From the NCBI RefSeq assembly GCF_905220565.1, contig NC_059399.1, positions 4,123,501 to 4,187,500 of the forward strand: DNA of 64,000 bases, in the 5' to 3' direction. Of the stretch, positions 22,138-33,639 are shown piece after piece. The notes under the pieces were generated by a model. That model worked only from the letters and a program-made list of their open reading frames with translations. It searched no databases and had not been told where the DNA came from. The translations under genes were made by a program, and so were the position numbers. This DNA comes from Melitaea cinxia. Taxonomy: Eukaryota > Arthropoda > Insecta > Lepidoptera > Nymphalidae. Each line of letters begins with the position of its first letter. The first letter of the stretch is position 1.

Positions 22138-22470
22138 TCAGCCTATTGTAGTCAACTGCTGTACATATACCTCCACAAGTTCGCACCAAAAATGGCGTGA
22201 ACTCATGTGTGTTGCCTATAGTCTGGTGACGCATTGTCACCACGCTGGGCAGGTGGATTGGTAACCGCAGGGCTGGCTTTTTTGCACCGAAAACGCTGCT
22301 GCCCGTCTTCGGTCTGTGTATTTCAAAGCCAGAAGTTGGATGGTTATTCCGCCATCGGTCGGCTTTATAAGTTCCAAGGTGGTAGTGGAACTGTGTTATC
22401 CCTTAGTCGCCTCTTATGACATCCACGGGAAGAGAGCGGGTCGCTATATTCTTTAATGCCGTCAGGTGAT
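22138..22470 (-). repeat. Family-A SINE, minus copy
   Basis: tcagcctattgtagtcaact through gccgtcttcggtctgtgtat, gccatcggtcggctttataa and tatcccttagtcgcctctta to the end; same order as 5030-5345. Confidence 0.8.
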
Positions 22471-22989
22471 CTATATGCTTGTATGCGAACCGAGTAGTAT
22501 AAAAAAAATATCAACATTTTGGTTGTGGTAGCAAAATTTTAAAATCTGTTTTGTTAAAAAATAAGGAAAAATGCCATAATTTGTTCCTGCATCACAAAAA
22601 TATCTTTAAAAAAAATATTCGTCATTTTACACATCATATTGTATATTTGTAATTAAAAAAAAAATGAAAGGAAGTTGTTCCAAAAAATATTAAAAAATTT
22701 TTGGTACACAACTATCTAAAAAATTGAACAGCAATTTTTATATTACGATGGCTTATTCCCAAGTACTATAAAAGATAAAATTAATTATTATACCTACATG
22801 AATATTTAACACACGTGTGTAGATACTGTCAATTGAGTACTGTACTGAAGTTAGGAAATACATAATTATATATAGCCTCTATTAGGTACTCATTTTGTTA
22901 GTCGACACATAATAAACAGAACTTACACAGTTATCGTATTGATAACTATGATCCCAAACAAAGCTCTCATGCGACTGTACTGTATTTGA

Positions 22990-23225
22990 TACGCTAATTA
23001 TTATCAATTTTTTACGTTGAGCGTGATGCGATCGTTATTCACACATTTCAGTTTGAACGCTTTTACGATCGGACGAAATCACCAACCGAGTTCTACTTAT
23101 TACACGTTTCGGTATGATACAAAAGACTATAGAAACGCGAAAACATTTATTGTAATTACAGAGGTGCATATATCTAAGACATGGCCGGGACCACCCATCG
23201 GCCGGGGCTACCCACCTTTCCTTTA
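22990..23225 (+). repeat. Dispersed repeat copy 1 (inverted relative to 33640-34170)
   Basis: tgcgatcgttattcacacat, ctacttattacacgtttcgg, atagaaacgcgaaaacattt and the end gccggggctacccacctttc correspond, in order, to the reverse complement of 34160-33640. The 92-codon frame through it is unlikely to be a gene. Confidence 0.6.
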
Positions 23226-24028
23226 TGTACCTGTAACTATAAATAATAATATAGAAATTATAATTTTCGTTATATTAATTTACGCCTCCATTTAAAAACA
23301 GTATAATTTTGAAGGTAATACACATATATGTGTTATGTACGTAGTACCTAAGACTAATACTATATCGACTCATCCGTAGAATAAAGTCCGATCTGTAGAT
23401 TTGATAGTTTTCAGTAGAGGCTAAAGAAGTTGTTGACTTTTGTAACTCTTAAACGGTAAGACTTGACATTTTGATTTTTTGGTATGTTGTTACATTGCCT
23501 CTGTCTTGTAAAATGCTTTGTAGCGTATATTTTTAAACCGTTTATTACACGAGATAGTGAGTTCTATGTTACCATATGACGTTTTACTGTGGAATAACTT
23601 GGGTCCGTAGTGTATATTATACATTGTTTTACGGAAATGTCTAAAATAAGTGACGTCCCATATTAAAATGGTTCGTTTTTTGTTGGAATTACCCATAACT
23701 TTAAGAGTCCATTGTGAATAATAACATTGAAATTTAAAACATAATTTTACCCTAATTATAACTAAACTCTAATGTAACTAAATAAAAGACAAAAATGTTA
23801 TTTTAATTGTTTTTTAATTTAAAAAAATCACAAAATAGGTAACAAAACCATTAGATGGCATCACTTTGAATAGCAATCACATCACAGTTAGATTCGGTTA
23901 GAAGTTACAGATCTATGCTCCTGATAAAACAAAATAAATTCTTTAATTATAAAATAAACAATAACATAGTTTTTTCAATAACATTGAGCTTTTATCATTT
24001 TATAATTAGAAGCACCTAGGCGAGGATC

Positions 24029-24448
24029 TATACTTTACAATTAAACTATATGTATACTATAACCTCGTGAATTCCTGGTGACGTAACAGTTAAAACTTAA
24101 AATAGTAATTAAATGGCATATCGTATCTTATTATTTATTGTATGGTAGGTAACTAGTAAATAGGTAGCCTAGAAGAATTACGGTAAGGACTTAAATAGCA
24201 GTCTTAAACATATAAAGGTACGTGGTATGTATTATAGAAGAAGATAACAACAGATAAAACGCATTTTTAATATCATATCCAAAATTGACCGTTCCAGCGG
24301 GGATCGAACCTGCACCTCCAACTAACTGTGTCAACGTGTTACCATACAAAAAATAATGTGATACGATATGCCATTTAATTACTATTTTAAGTTTTAACTG
24401 TTACGTCACCAGTTTATAGTATACATACAGTTTAATTGTAAAGTATAG
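24029..24448. mobile_element. Long-armed fold-back element with tRNA-like segment
   Basis: Arms 24029-24127 and 24360-24448 are near-identical inverted copies (ggtgacgtaacagttaaaac, ttaaaatagtaattaaatgg, catatcgtatc). The left arm carries about 11 extra bases near 24064-24074. The roughly 230-bp loop contains a sequence related to the tRNA-like fold-back at 57 kb (atatcatatccaaaattgac, cgttccagcggggatcgaac). No open frame is present. Confidence 0.7.
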
Positions 24449-25477
24449 CATAAGATATTAAAAATGTTTTGAGTTCCCTAATGTGCGGGTAATACAAAAA
24501 TAAATAATACGGATAAAACGTACTTTTAAATATTTCACTAGTGACTGAACTCAAAATAAGTCACTTAATAATCAGCCTCATTAATTTATCAATCACTCTT
24601 ACATCGTAGCCTAGACGTGTGTAGGTAGGTACACATACTTAATAGCAAGGAAATATTACGTAGACAAACAATAAACTACTCTGTTGAGTGCTTCTATAAT
24701 TACTTATTAAATGCCTTGCAACCTGCTTATCAGTGTGGTGTTTTTCAAAGATTCTTTTTTCTGGACATTCATCGCACGGATCCTTTTTGGGAATATGAAA
24801 AGCTAGATTGAAGTTTTAGTTGTCAATTTCACGATACTGGCGTTCTTTTATCGCCTTAGATGTGTATTTCTCTGAATCGAACCATTAAAGATATAATTTG
24901 AACATTTTCGCAATACTAAGTACCCTTGTACGTAAAGTTTTTAGCTGTTCTTACGGATATAATGTGATTCAATGGGTACAAATGCCCGAACATGGTCACA
25001 AACACTTTGTTTCATTGCATAAGTAATTTATACCAATGTTGTGCTTTTCGTGGCGAACCCGTCTGTCCTCTTCTAATATAGCACTTCCATCGTACTTCTT
25101 CCATGCAGTCTTAGAGTTGAAACTGCAAGACTATAAATGAACATAATTTGTTATACTTCAATTTTTTCGCAGTGAGATGCGTGGGATCACCTGTAATCAA
25201 CGGGAGATAATACTTAAAACTATGTTTTCTATTATTAACAGTGTCATTGTTTAGACATCTTTTTTCTTTATTTTATCGGAATATTTGAAAGAACGTTTGT
25301 AACAGTATTTACACGATGGTCCTATTGTTTTTACGTCTACGTACTACGTACGGCTTTACCGTTTTTTGTTACGTATGTTTTACTAAAGTTCTCAAAGGAT
25401 TTGCGTTTAAGGTCTGTTCATTCTTTTGAGAGCCTCTGCCGTTTTCTAGTCGTTGTAGTAGGTGTAGTGTAATTGCT

Positions 25478-25690
25478 TTAGTACGAAAGAGCAGGCGTAT
25501 TCGTAGTGCTAAATGAGGACGAAGAAATCAAAGAGTCTACAGCAGTCAGATTCGCGCAGAATATGTTATCGCAGGACTTATTGACATTAGTAGGAAACGG
25601 AATAGGAATTGGCACTGATAGTCTCAAATTTATCGGAGTAAACCTATCGTCACAAACTTCTAAGTTTTCAACCTGGCTATTGGCGAATTT
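25478..25690 (-). pseudogene. Open frame continuing past the candidate gene's stop in another frame
   Basis: Just before the stop at 25660, a second minus-strand frame opens (QVENLEVCDDRFTPINLRLS...) and stays open for about 65 codons to TAA at 25478-25480, rich in Ser, Pro, Asn and Thr. A single small indel near 25680 would link the two frames, so this may be the broken C-terminus of the same protein. The + strand of the same stretch is also open (GTG at 25506 to 25694), so the coding strand is not certain. Confidence 0.2.
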
Positions 25691-28600
25691 TTGAAACTAG
25701 AAGGTGCTTCCAAAGAAAGTGTACTAGGTTGATTGCTGTAGACTCTCTCGGTAGACAGATCAGACGTGGCATTCTGGATTGAGCTGTCACAGGTAATTTC
25801 TTTGGTTCCATTATCTTCATGCAGGATTTTTTCCCATACGTCAGCTAGTTCCTGACAAATTTCTTTTGCACCAGGAGGCAATGATGACGTTTGATGTGTC
25901 ATAGTGGTTTCGTTATCATACACAACTAAAATTAAAAGAAAAAACTGTATTTATTGTAGGTATTCATAAAATACTATTAATATAACATGTTAGCAATTAA
26001 TTGAACAAATGTTAAATTAAAAATATTTGTAATTAAAAATATTTTCAAACGAACAACGTCCTAACTGATTCAATTTTCCCTGTAACAACGTCCCATCTTA
26101 ATATCGAACCGATGAATCGAATCACAGCTTCCGTAGAAAAACGTTTGATAGTCACATATAATGCTTCAAAGTTCAATTTTGTTCGTATAAAATTGTCCGA
26201 ATATTACATAGGACTTCTACTTTTTACTTTTTGTTATTACATTAATAATGGCTACCAAGTGAATATGTCGCACCCTTAATAAAACAAAGATGTAACTCAA
26301 AAATCGCAATTTGTGGGAATTGGCGTTTGAAGTTTTGCACTTTTTCCGCATTGTGTTTGATTAAAAATTACCAATTATTTGTAATGCTCTTAATGACTTT
26401 TACTATTGATATCAGTAGTTTAAAGTACAGAGATTAATAGAAAAATAGAAAAACAACTGTGTTAAATTCTATAATAGCTGTAAAATGGAGATGAAAAAAA
26501 AGTTCCGACTTAAATCTCTTTATGGCAAAAATTACTTAATATTTTAGGTAGTATTTCAAAAAAATTCTCTTTAGTATTAAAACATAACAAAAAGTTTTAA
26601 AAATAAATCACAATATTTCGTTTTATGATTATTTAATTGTAATGATGACGTTGTATGTACTAATGCATCATTTTTTTATAAAACGAAAACTGAAATTTAT
26701 CACCTTTTTTTTTAAATTAAACAAATTTTTATCAATCTTCTGATATTTATATATCTCTTTACGGCTACAAATATTGTTTTTTAAACAAAACAAAAACTAT
26801 ATACTATTATAAGATTAAGGTACAATTAGTCTCCAGTAAATATCTCCAGTAAATATCATGAAATTTTGTGTGCATATCAGGTAGGTCTGAGAATCGAACA
26901 ACATCTATTTTTCATACCCCTAAGTTAAAGGGGGGGGGGATTAAGGGGGTTAATAACATATATGGCAAAACAACGTTTGCGGGGTCAGCTAGTAAATAGT
27001 ATAAAAATCAGCAGTCTTTTCTTTCTTATATTGTCTATCATCTTGTTTTTTCTCATTGAATTATCATATGATACACATAGATCACACTGACCTTTTTTTG
27101 GTTGGTGAAACCCTAAGTTAAATACCGTCGGAATCAATATTTTCTGCACAATTGAATTTACATTTTTCGGTACATGTATCTTTTATAAAACGAGCTGGAT
27201 TTGTTTACGAGCTTTTGACACTGACGTATATGATTGGCCTATGTTTCTGAGCCGTTTTGCTCTAATTTGATGCCATTTTTCAACGTATAGTGACCTTTTG
27301 CGGCCCTTACACATATTTGTACAGCTGAGCTTCTTAAAGCCGCAGAGCGACCTGCCCTAAAAGACTTGGCAAGACTCTTTAACACTGACAGCCACCGAGG
27401 TACTACGTCGGAGTTGTGGTCCAGGAGTGTGGTGGTGCTGTTCTTTAGGAGAAGCGTTAAGTCTCTGCTGAAGAATTACAGACCGATCTCACTTCTGAGT
27501 CACGTATATAAGCTGTTTTCGAGGGTAGTTTCGAATCGTCTAGCCATAAGACTCGACGAATTCCAACCACCAGAGCAGGTTGGGTTTCAAAATGGCTACA
27601 ACACCGTAGACCATATCCATACTGTTCGGCAGATTATTCAAAAGACAGATACATATAATCAGCCGCTGTGTATGGGATTTGTGGACTGCGAGAAAGCCTT
27701 CAACTCTGTCGAGACCTGGGCTGTCCTGGACTCTCTGCAGAGATGTCATATCGACTGGCGATATATCGTGGTACTGAGATGTATGTACGACGCAACGACG
27801 ATGACCGTTCATGTCCAGGACCAGAGAACAAGACCTATTTCCCTGCAGTATGGGGTAAGACAGCAAGATGTAATATCACCGAAACTGTTTACCACTGCGC
27901 TGAAGGATATCTTTAAGACCTTGGATTGGGGGGAATAAGGTATCAACGTCAACGGTGAATACATCTCTCACCTTCGTTTCGCCGACGATATCGTCATCTT
28001 TGCGGACACGTTAGATGAGTTAGGCCAAATGCTAGCCGGTCTAAACGAGTCCTCCCGACGTGTCGTTCTCTGTATGAACTTGGACAAAACGAAAGTTATG
28101 TCTAACAACCAAGTCATACCGAGACAGGTATCGGTCGATGGTAACCTTCTCTAAGTTGTTCAGGATTATATTTACTTAGGCCATACTATCCAACTAGGCC
28201 GCAACAACTTTGAGAAGGAGGCCGATAGGAGGATTCGGTGGGGCTGGGCGGCATTTGGCAGGCTTCGTCGAGTCTTCACTTCCGCAATGCTTGAAGACAA
28301 AAGTCTTCGAGCAATACGTCCTGCCTGTGTTAACATACCGAGCCGAGACATGGACACTGACGAAGGGACTGGTCCACAAATATAAAGTCCCTCAACGTGC
28401 AATGGAACTGGCCATGCTTGGGGTTTCCCTCAAAGATAGGATTAGAAACGATACTACCGCGAGAGAACGAAAGTAACCGACATAGCCCACAGAATTAGCA
28501 AGTTGAAGTGGCAGTGGGCTGGTCATCTGTGTCGCAGGACTGGTGGCTGTTGGAGCAGACGCGTCCTGGAGTAGAGACCGCGTCTTGGCAAACACAGTGT

Positions 28601-30617
28601 GTGACGTCCTCTGGCCCGTTGGGCCGACGATCTACGTAAGATTGCCGGTGTAAGCTGGATGAGGATTGCGGAAAACCGGGATGACTAGCGCGAACTTGGG
28701 GAGGCCTATGTCCAGCAGTGCATTGCAATAGGCTGAACTGACTGACAAATATTTGGTTTATTATTGCAGTCAGAGTCAGAAGAACTTTGATTTTCAAACA
28801 TAAAATTTCTTCTGTTGATAGGCTTATTAAACAACGTATTAAAATCTACAGTGGATCGTCGTCACTCAGGTCGACGTCACTTAGATCTGTGTATCCTGGA
28901 GAAATATTGTAACTGGCCACACTATTGTAATTTCGTCGCTCTCTCAGCTGAATTTGCTGCCTCTCACTATTTTGTGGTGAATTGGTGTAAGACGTCTTTT
29001 CTTTACAATTCGTTGTAACGTTTTGTGGGGCAGGGTTTTGGGTAGGCATTGAACTATTGGAGCTTGAAAAACTGGATGAAGATAAGCTAGAAGAGCTTGA
29101 CGATGATGAGCTAGATGAATCGGAACTAGATGAAGATGATCTTGAAGACGAACTAGAGGACTGTAAATGGCTAGTATTATTTAGGTGTCATTTTTCTCGT
29201 CAACTCATAAGTGACAGTAAAATATTGAGTCGGTGTCATCATTTTCGTCAGCTCTTCAGTTACATTTTTGGGCTCTGGGGATATATGTATTTTGTTGATT
29301 TTCCTCTTCAACCTGCATAACTTCTAAAATGACAATAATTGATAATACTGTAGTATATTTTAAGGATGAATAATAATCATAATTATTTAATGTCAAAGTA
29401 GCAGGATTGTTGAATGACAATGATCTATTCAGTCGTTTTGCCGTAAAAGTGTAACAAACATCCATCTATACGTCATCCTCATAAACTTTCACATTTATTA
29501 CAGTAATAAGATAAAAAAAAAATATAACTTATTATACTATTATGTTTATCTTATAACTTTTACGCTCGATACGCTGTAACTCTTCATTGTGGTGTTCAGT
29601 ATCTGACTGTGGTATTAAACTTAAAAAAATTTGTGAGCTCTAAGACGACACAATTTTCAAAACCTATACAAATAAGCACAAGAGTTACAAGTTATTCTTA
29701 ACTTTTACACGAAAAGGGAATTAATATTGAAAGTTTTTACTTATCTTTCGTCATTCTAAATAATAAAAAGAAGTAAACAAAAGTAACTTTTATAAACAGC
29801 CTTATTTATTACAATAAAGTGATACTTAATCAATTACTCCAACAACTAAGGCATATATTTCAATATAAAACTGAAGTGTTAGGCGTTAACTTTGTAAAAT
29901 TTGTCAATTTTTAAAACAAAAACGAAGTAAATCCAAATGTCATCACATCGTCATCAAATGCGTTTTCTGAGAGAATGAAGTATAACAAAAATTATCTTTT
30001 TATTTTTAAATAATAAAATATTCCATATTTACCTTTTAATCCAATATCGAATTATTTGATGTTATTGAAAACAACAGAACTTCAATCTACGCTCACTGCC
30101 GGTGCATCTCTGAATCACGCCACTTTATAAGAACTGACTTGTCAGTTCCAGTTGATAGAAAAGAGAGCAACTATCGCGTATCTCTCTGTATCTTATAGTT
30201 AAAACGCCGGAGTCGAAGTCTACCTATTCTTTACGCGACGAAGACACGTTTTATTGTAAAATCTCCAAATCCACAAATTTTGAGTTACATCTTTGTTTTA
30301 TTAAAGGTGCGATGTATTACGACAAACGCATTTTCGTACTCAAAATGCTATTTCACTACCCCCCCGTCAAAAAACGTCTTACGTAAAAATCGATCGCCCA
30401 CAACTAGTAATTGCGATAAAAAAATACATATAAATAATATTTATTAATTTAAGACCTAAATGTTATATCACGAAATAATGTAACAAAAAATCGTCAACTT
30501 ACCAGTATTTACGCTGTTCTTCGTATTAACAGCATCATATTCTGTAAATTTTGAATTAAGATTAAGCTCTTCTGCGTCATCTTTGAGCATATCCAACATT
30601 TTCCGAGATCGTAACAT
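25660..30617 (-). CDS. Candidate two-exon minus-strand gene, unknown protein (126 aa)
   Basis: Exon 1 (30617 down to 30503) starts with ATG right after an acceptor-like ttttag, reads MLRSRKMLDMLKDDAEELNL then NSKFTEYDAVNTKNSVNT, and ends with donor gtaagt, one base over. Exon 2 (25925 down to 25660) follows acceptor aattttag with two bases that complete the codon. It reads VVYDNETTMTHQTSSLPPGA then KEICQELADVWEKILHEDNG, with Ser/Thr-rich remainder to a TAG. No family is recognised. Matching phase, clean splice sites and charged/Ser-rich composition support coding. The short length and the frame change near its 3' end (see the adjoining open frame) are against it. The 4.6-kb intron holds a transposon-like element. 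It could be a domesticated or decayed transposon gene rather than a host gene. Confidence 0.35.
26828..26992 (+). mobile_element. Helitron-like 3' part
   Basis: atgaaattttgtgtgcatat caggtaggtctgagaatcg... G10 run ... the hairpin gcaaaacaacgtttgc, then gggtcagCTAG at 26989-26992; close match to 46800-46946. A short direct repeat (tctccagtaaatat, twice) marks its left edge. Confidence 0.6.
27310..28745 (+). pseudogene. Degenerate RTE-type LINE, reverse transcriptase to 3' end
   Basis: A 5'-truncated non-LTR retrotransposon. Reverse transcriptase blocks are in order: LKNYRPISLLSHVYKLFSRV, LDEFQPPEQVGFQNGYNTVD, MGFVDCEKAFNSVE (first catalytic Asp), GVRQQDVISPKLFT, then HLRFADDIVIFAD with both active-site Asp intact. 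In-frame stops at 27936 and about 28152, a frameshift near 28250 and further stops beyond 28380 show it is dead. The thumb/C-terminal part (KTKVFEQYVLPVLTYRAETW, KLKWQWAGHLCRR) and the terminal GEAYVQQ segment are typical of RTE-clade elements from arthropods as I remember them. Its last 60 bp (ggaggcctatgtccagcagt...) are shared with the family-A SINE. Confidence 0.85.
28846..29323 (-). CDS. Serine-rich reading frame in two exons inside a transposon-like element
   Basis: Exon 29323-29264 (after acceptor attttag) reads KLCRLKRKINKIHISPEPKN and ends at donor gtaact. A 103-bp intron ends at catttacag. Exon 29160-28846 continues in phase 0 with a run of about 36 residues that is nearly all Ser, broken by single Arg, Asp, Leu, Phe and Asn, then MPTQNPAPQNVTTNCKEK, a Gln/Arg-rich part and an acidic end (SDVDLSDDDPL) at TAG. 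No family is recognised. Basic, then poly-Ser, then acidic regions suit a nuclear or DNA-associated protein of a transposon, but that is inference. The upstream exon giving its start was not found. The acidic + strand frame over the same bases is its shadow. Confidence 0.3.
30095..30129 (-). promoter_or_regulatory. TATA/initiator pair on the minus strand
   Basis: Reading the minus strand, TATAAAG (30129-30123) is followed by GGCAGTG with the initiator A at 30097, 32 bp from the TATA start. It lies inside the inverted-repeat element and upstream of the Ser-rich frame. About 65 bp further on, AAAAG/gtaaat at 30031 could be the first donor. Probably the element's own promoter. Confidence 0.35.
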
Positions 30618-30709
30618 CTCTAAAAATATGTTTTTTCATACAAAGTACCGATTAATTACACTTTTATATCAAAGGGAAATAAAGCTAAGCGCATGCCACA
30701 AAAATACCC

Positions 30710-30800
30710 GTTTTCCAACGAACAACGGCCAGAGTGACGAACGGACGGTGCGCTCGCGCCGCTCCTGGTGCCCGCGCGCCGTCGCTTGATCACTTCGTGC
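30710..30800. promoter_or_regulatory. GC-rich segment upstream of the minus-strand candidate gene
   Basis: About 90 bp rich in CG dinucleotides (cggtgcgctcgcgccgctcc, cccgcgcgccgtcgc) lie 90-180 bp upstream of the candidate exon 30617-30503 as read on the minus strand. Minus-strand GTATTT near 30705 could be the donor of a non-coding first exon. It may be that gene's promoter or first exon. Confidence 0.25.
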
Positions 30801-32374
30801 GTTATTACGCGGAGCAAATGTCAGATAGAACGTTATTCGATTCTATATTTCCGAAACTAAATAAAATACGAAAATTCTAAAAACGTACGTCTGTAGAGCT
30901 CGAATTGCTTATCTCGTCTAGCTATTTAGCCGGTTTTTGCTTTATGATCACATAGGACTCTGTTCTACGGATAAGTCGATATATTTCCGAGGTGAGTTAT
31001 AAACGTAAACTTAACAGTAATTCAGTATGAGTGATGCGTTGAAACAAGTAGAAAAACGTAACGTTTCAAAATATTTTTCAACTCTTTTTGCGTTCTAATG
31101 TTATGAAACGCTAGAAGTGTTGTTATAAAAAAGTCGTTATTATATTTTAGTATCAGCAGAATCATAATAAAGTTATTATTAGATAACAATGTATCAGCAA
31201 TTGGAAAGGTATTCACTTTTTCTTTGATCTTTTATATCTATAGATAAAAGACGAAGCTGTTATTGCTCCACTTTTAGTTTAAATTTGACAGTTATATAAA
31301 ATAAATGTTGATAAGATAGCATATAAGGGTTTTTTAATATTATGTCCTGATGAGACAAAGAGAATTGATACACAAGACCGTAAGTAGGCTTAAACATGTC
31401 AGAGATTATAAAGCACTTATTTTTGGTGTTATTATGTATTTAAAGATCCTAATATTATTGTGAATGAGGAAATTTCTTAAGACATATGGATGTATGATAA
31501 TACATATTTCGTACATATTTGAATGGATGGACATGGATTTGTTTTCGATATTATACAAAGAATAGGTATCTATGATAGCTGACGTATTGTGTATAAATAT
31601 CGATATTTTCGATAAGTCGAATAGAATCATCGAGAACTATAGAGACAAAAAAGAAAAACGAATATTTATTCAAGTTATATTTTTTGTAAGTCTGTAACCA
31701 GGGTTAATAAGGGAAGTTTTGAGATTTAATCAAAAGAGGAAATTTGTATGAATAAAATACAGGAGAAACAAAGAAGTACTAAATAAAAGCATTAATTACA
31801 AGATAATTTACAAACTAAATTTATTCCATTTTCAAATTTTATTAAAGTCACGTAGTATGGAAAAGACACGAAGGGGATTGGATCGGTTTTTAAAAAACTG
31901 TTCAGTTTATTTGATACATTTTTGACCCCGTGTCAATAAATCGTTTTTAAAGTTGTTTTCGTATATTTACATCTTAAAAGTGGGTCAAGATATTCTCAAA
32001 TTTAAACGTAAAAGAATGCGTATATTCATTAATGTTGAGAAATCATTAAAAATCAAAAGATATCACTACATCGTATTTTAAACATCAATGCTTTCGATAA
32101 AGTTCTCGAAATTAATGGAAGAAAACCACAGTCATACGCATTTACATACTGTTAAAATCCTGTTATCGTCTAGGAGTTACAAATTTAATGTTCTCTTATA
32201 TTATCTTAGTAATATTTAAGACAAAGAATTAAATATTTAAACGATTAAATTAGACCTTTCTTGAGAATCAGATTATTGACCTATTAGTACCTACCTATCT
32301 CAAAAATTAAGAAAAAAGTCCACATTAATAATTTTTTCTATATATTTATTTGGGAATGGAGAAAAACCTAACTC

Positions 32375-32720
32375 GCTTCAGCCTGTAATATTCCACTACT
32401 GGGCATAGGCCTCTTTCCCCATGTAGGAGAAGGATCAGAGCTTAATCCACCACGCTGCTCCAATGCGGGTTGGCGGATATATTCCCTACTATGAGTAACG
32501 ATCGCTATCAGGTGTACTTTATAACAACCGGGACCGACGGCTTAACGTGCTCTCCGAGGCACGGTTGGGAGACTCAAAAGGACTGCACAAATACCCAGAC
32601 CACGGCAAACACCTGTATGGCCAATACAAATGTGCAAATGTTTGTCATGTGCGGGGATCGAACCCGCAACCGCCAGGTGCAATCTATGACTGTGACCGCT
32701 GCGCCAACGCGGTGTAAACA
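32375..32720 (-). repeat. Family-C SINE, full length, minus
   Basis: Mirror of 19195-19545: cttcagcctgtaatattcca, ccacgctgctccaatgcggg, ggccaatacaaatgtgcaaa, cggggatcgaacccgcaacc and the head gtgaccgctgcgccaacgcg. The 108-codon frame through it is not a gene. Confidence 0.8.
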
Positions 32721-33639
32721 TAAACAAAAAAAAATCTTATTTCAGCATAGTGACGAAAAATTAATTCTGATTATATCTGGTAATATATTATTCTGATTAT
32801 ATTCTGATATTTTGGTCCATATTGTTGATAGCGAAAATTTTAGGTATATTATGCATTGTACGTTGTGACACACGGAATATTGGATTCATAAAGCCACCTC
32901 ACAATGTCACACTGATAAAAATAATACTCTTTTTCAAAGTTATCGTTTAAACTTCTAGCAACTTCCAGTTTTTACTCCAAATGATAATATTAAGAGATCA
33001 ACTTAAAAATACGTTTAATATGTATGTGATTATTCTGTTTATAAATATATTATACATATATATGTAATGTAATAGTTAAAGGTACGCTTATAACGCAAAT
33101 AGGTCTGGGCATTGTACAAGCATTGGATCTAACATCTTCTGTTTCAACTTCAAATGCATGAATACTGATTACATTCATAAAGGTTTTCTTAAAAATCCAT
33201 TGAAGAACTGTTCATTTTTCCCGAAATTGATCTATAAAGCATCGCATCATTGATTACATTCTCACAGAATTCTCCTAAGCACCACAACCAATAATTTTTA
33301 CGAGGTCAAAGGTATATCAGAATATATAATCAAACTGTCTATTATTTAGGAAGCCCAAACATCCTCGTGTTCGTGTTCGTTGTAATTTCAACTTACAATC
33401 ATCTATGTTAATGAAGACAAGATATGAACCTTGTACCTTGTACAGTATACTGCACTTCTTACTTCGGATAACGCCTTTCTTTGTCGAGATGCATATACTC
33501 AGGAAACTGTCTTGGATTAAGACCCTTCTTTATGTATCTATTGTCAATGATTCTCTACATTTATGCCAAAAGCTGTCTTTTGGGTCCATAAACAAGCTTT
33601 TGACTCAGAGTGCCTTCCATGTTTTTTGCTCTTTGTTTT

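Larger units (their letters stand above)
20051..25477. other. Intergenic DNA after cystinosin
   Basis: Holds the listed GA-rich tract, SINEs and fold-back element; the remainder (20470-21640, 22480-22985, 23230-24025, 24450-25475) shows nothing I can name. Confidence 0.4.
26268..30312. mobile_element. Transposon-like element with about 45-50 bp inverted repeats
   Basis: 26268-26318 and 30268-30312 are inverted copies sharing TCGCACC, then AATAAAACAAAGATGTAACT with one or two changes around it, then TTTGTGG. Between them lie a minus-strand TATA/Inr pair, the Ser-rich frame, a Helitron end and a degenerate RTE LINE. The arms may be subterminal: exact ends and a target duplication were not found. 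It sits in the intron of the minus-strand candidate gene. Class unknown. Confidence 0.4.

Noticed and set aside
27540..27866. 108-codon minus-strand frame
   Set aside because: Antisense of the RTE reverse transcriptase, whose sense strand shows the conserved blocks.
29057..29175. Acidic Glu/Asp/Leu-rich plus-strand frame
   Set aside because: Exact shadow of the poly-Ser minus-strand exon (TCN/AGY codons read in reverse); the minus strand has the splice acceptor and continues beyond.
29200..29262. Two similar 23-bp blocks (gacgaaaatgatgacacc-like) in the intron of the Ser-rich frame
   Set aside because: Imperfect, only two copies, and too short to support a claim.
32470..32796. 108-codon plus-strand frame
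   Set aside because: It is a full-length family-C tRNA-headed SINE read in one frame.
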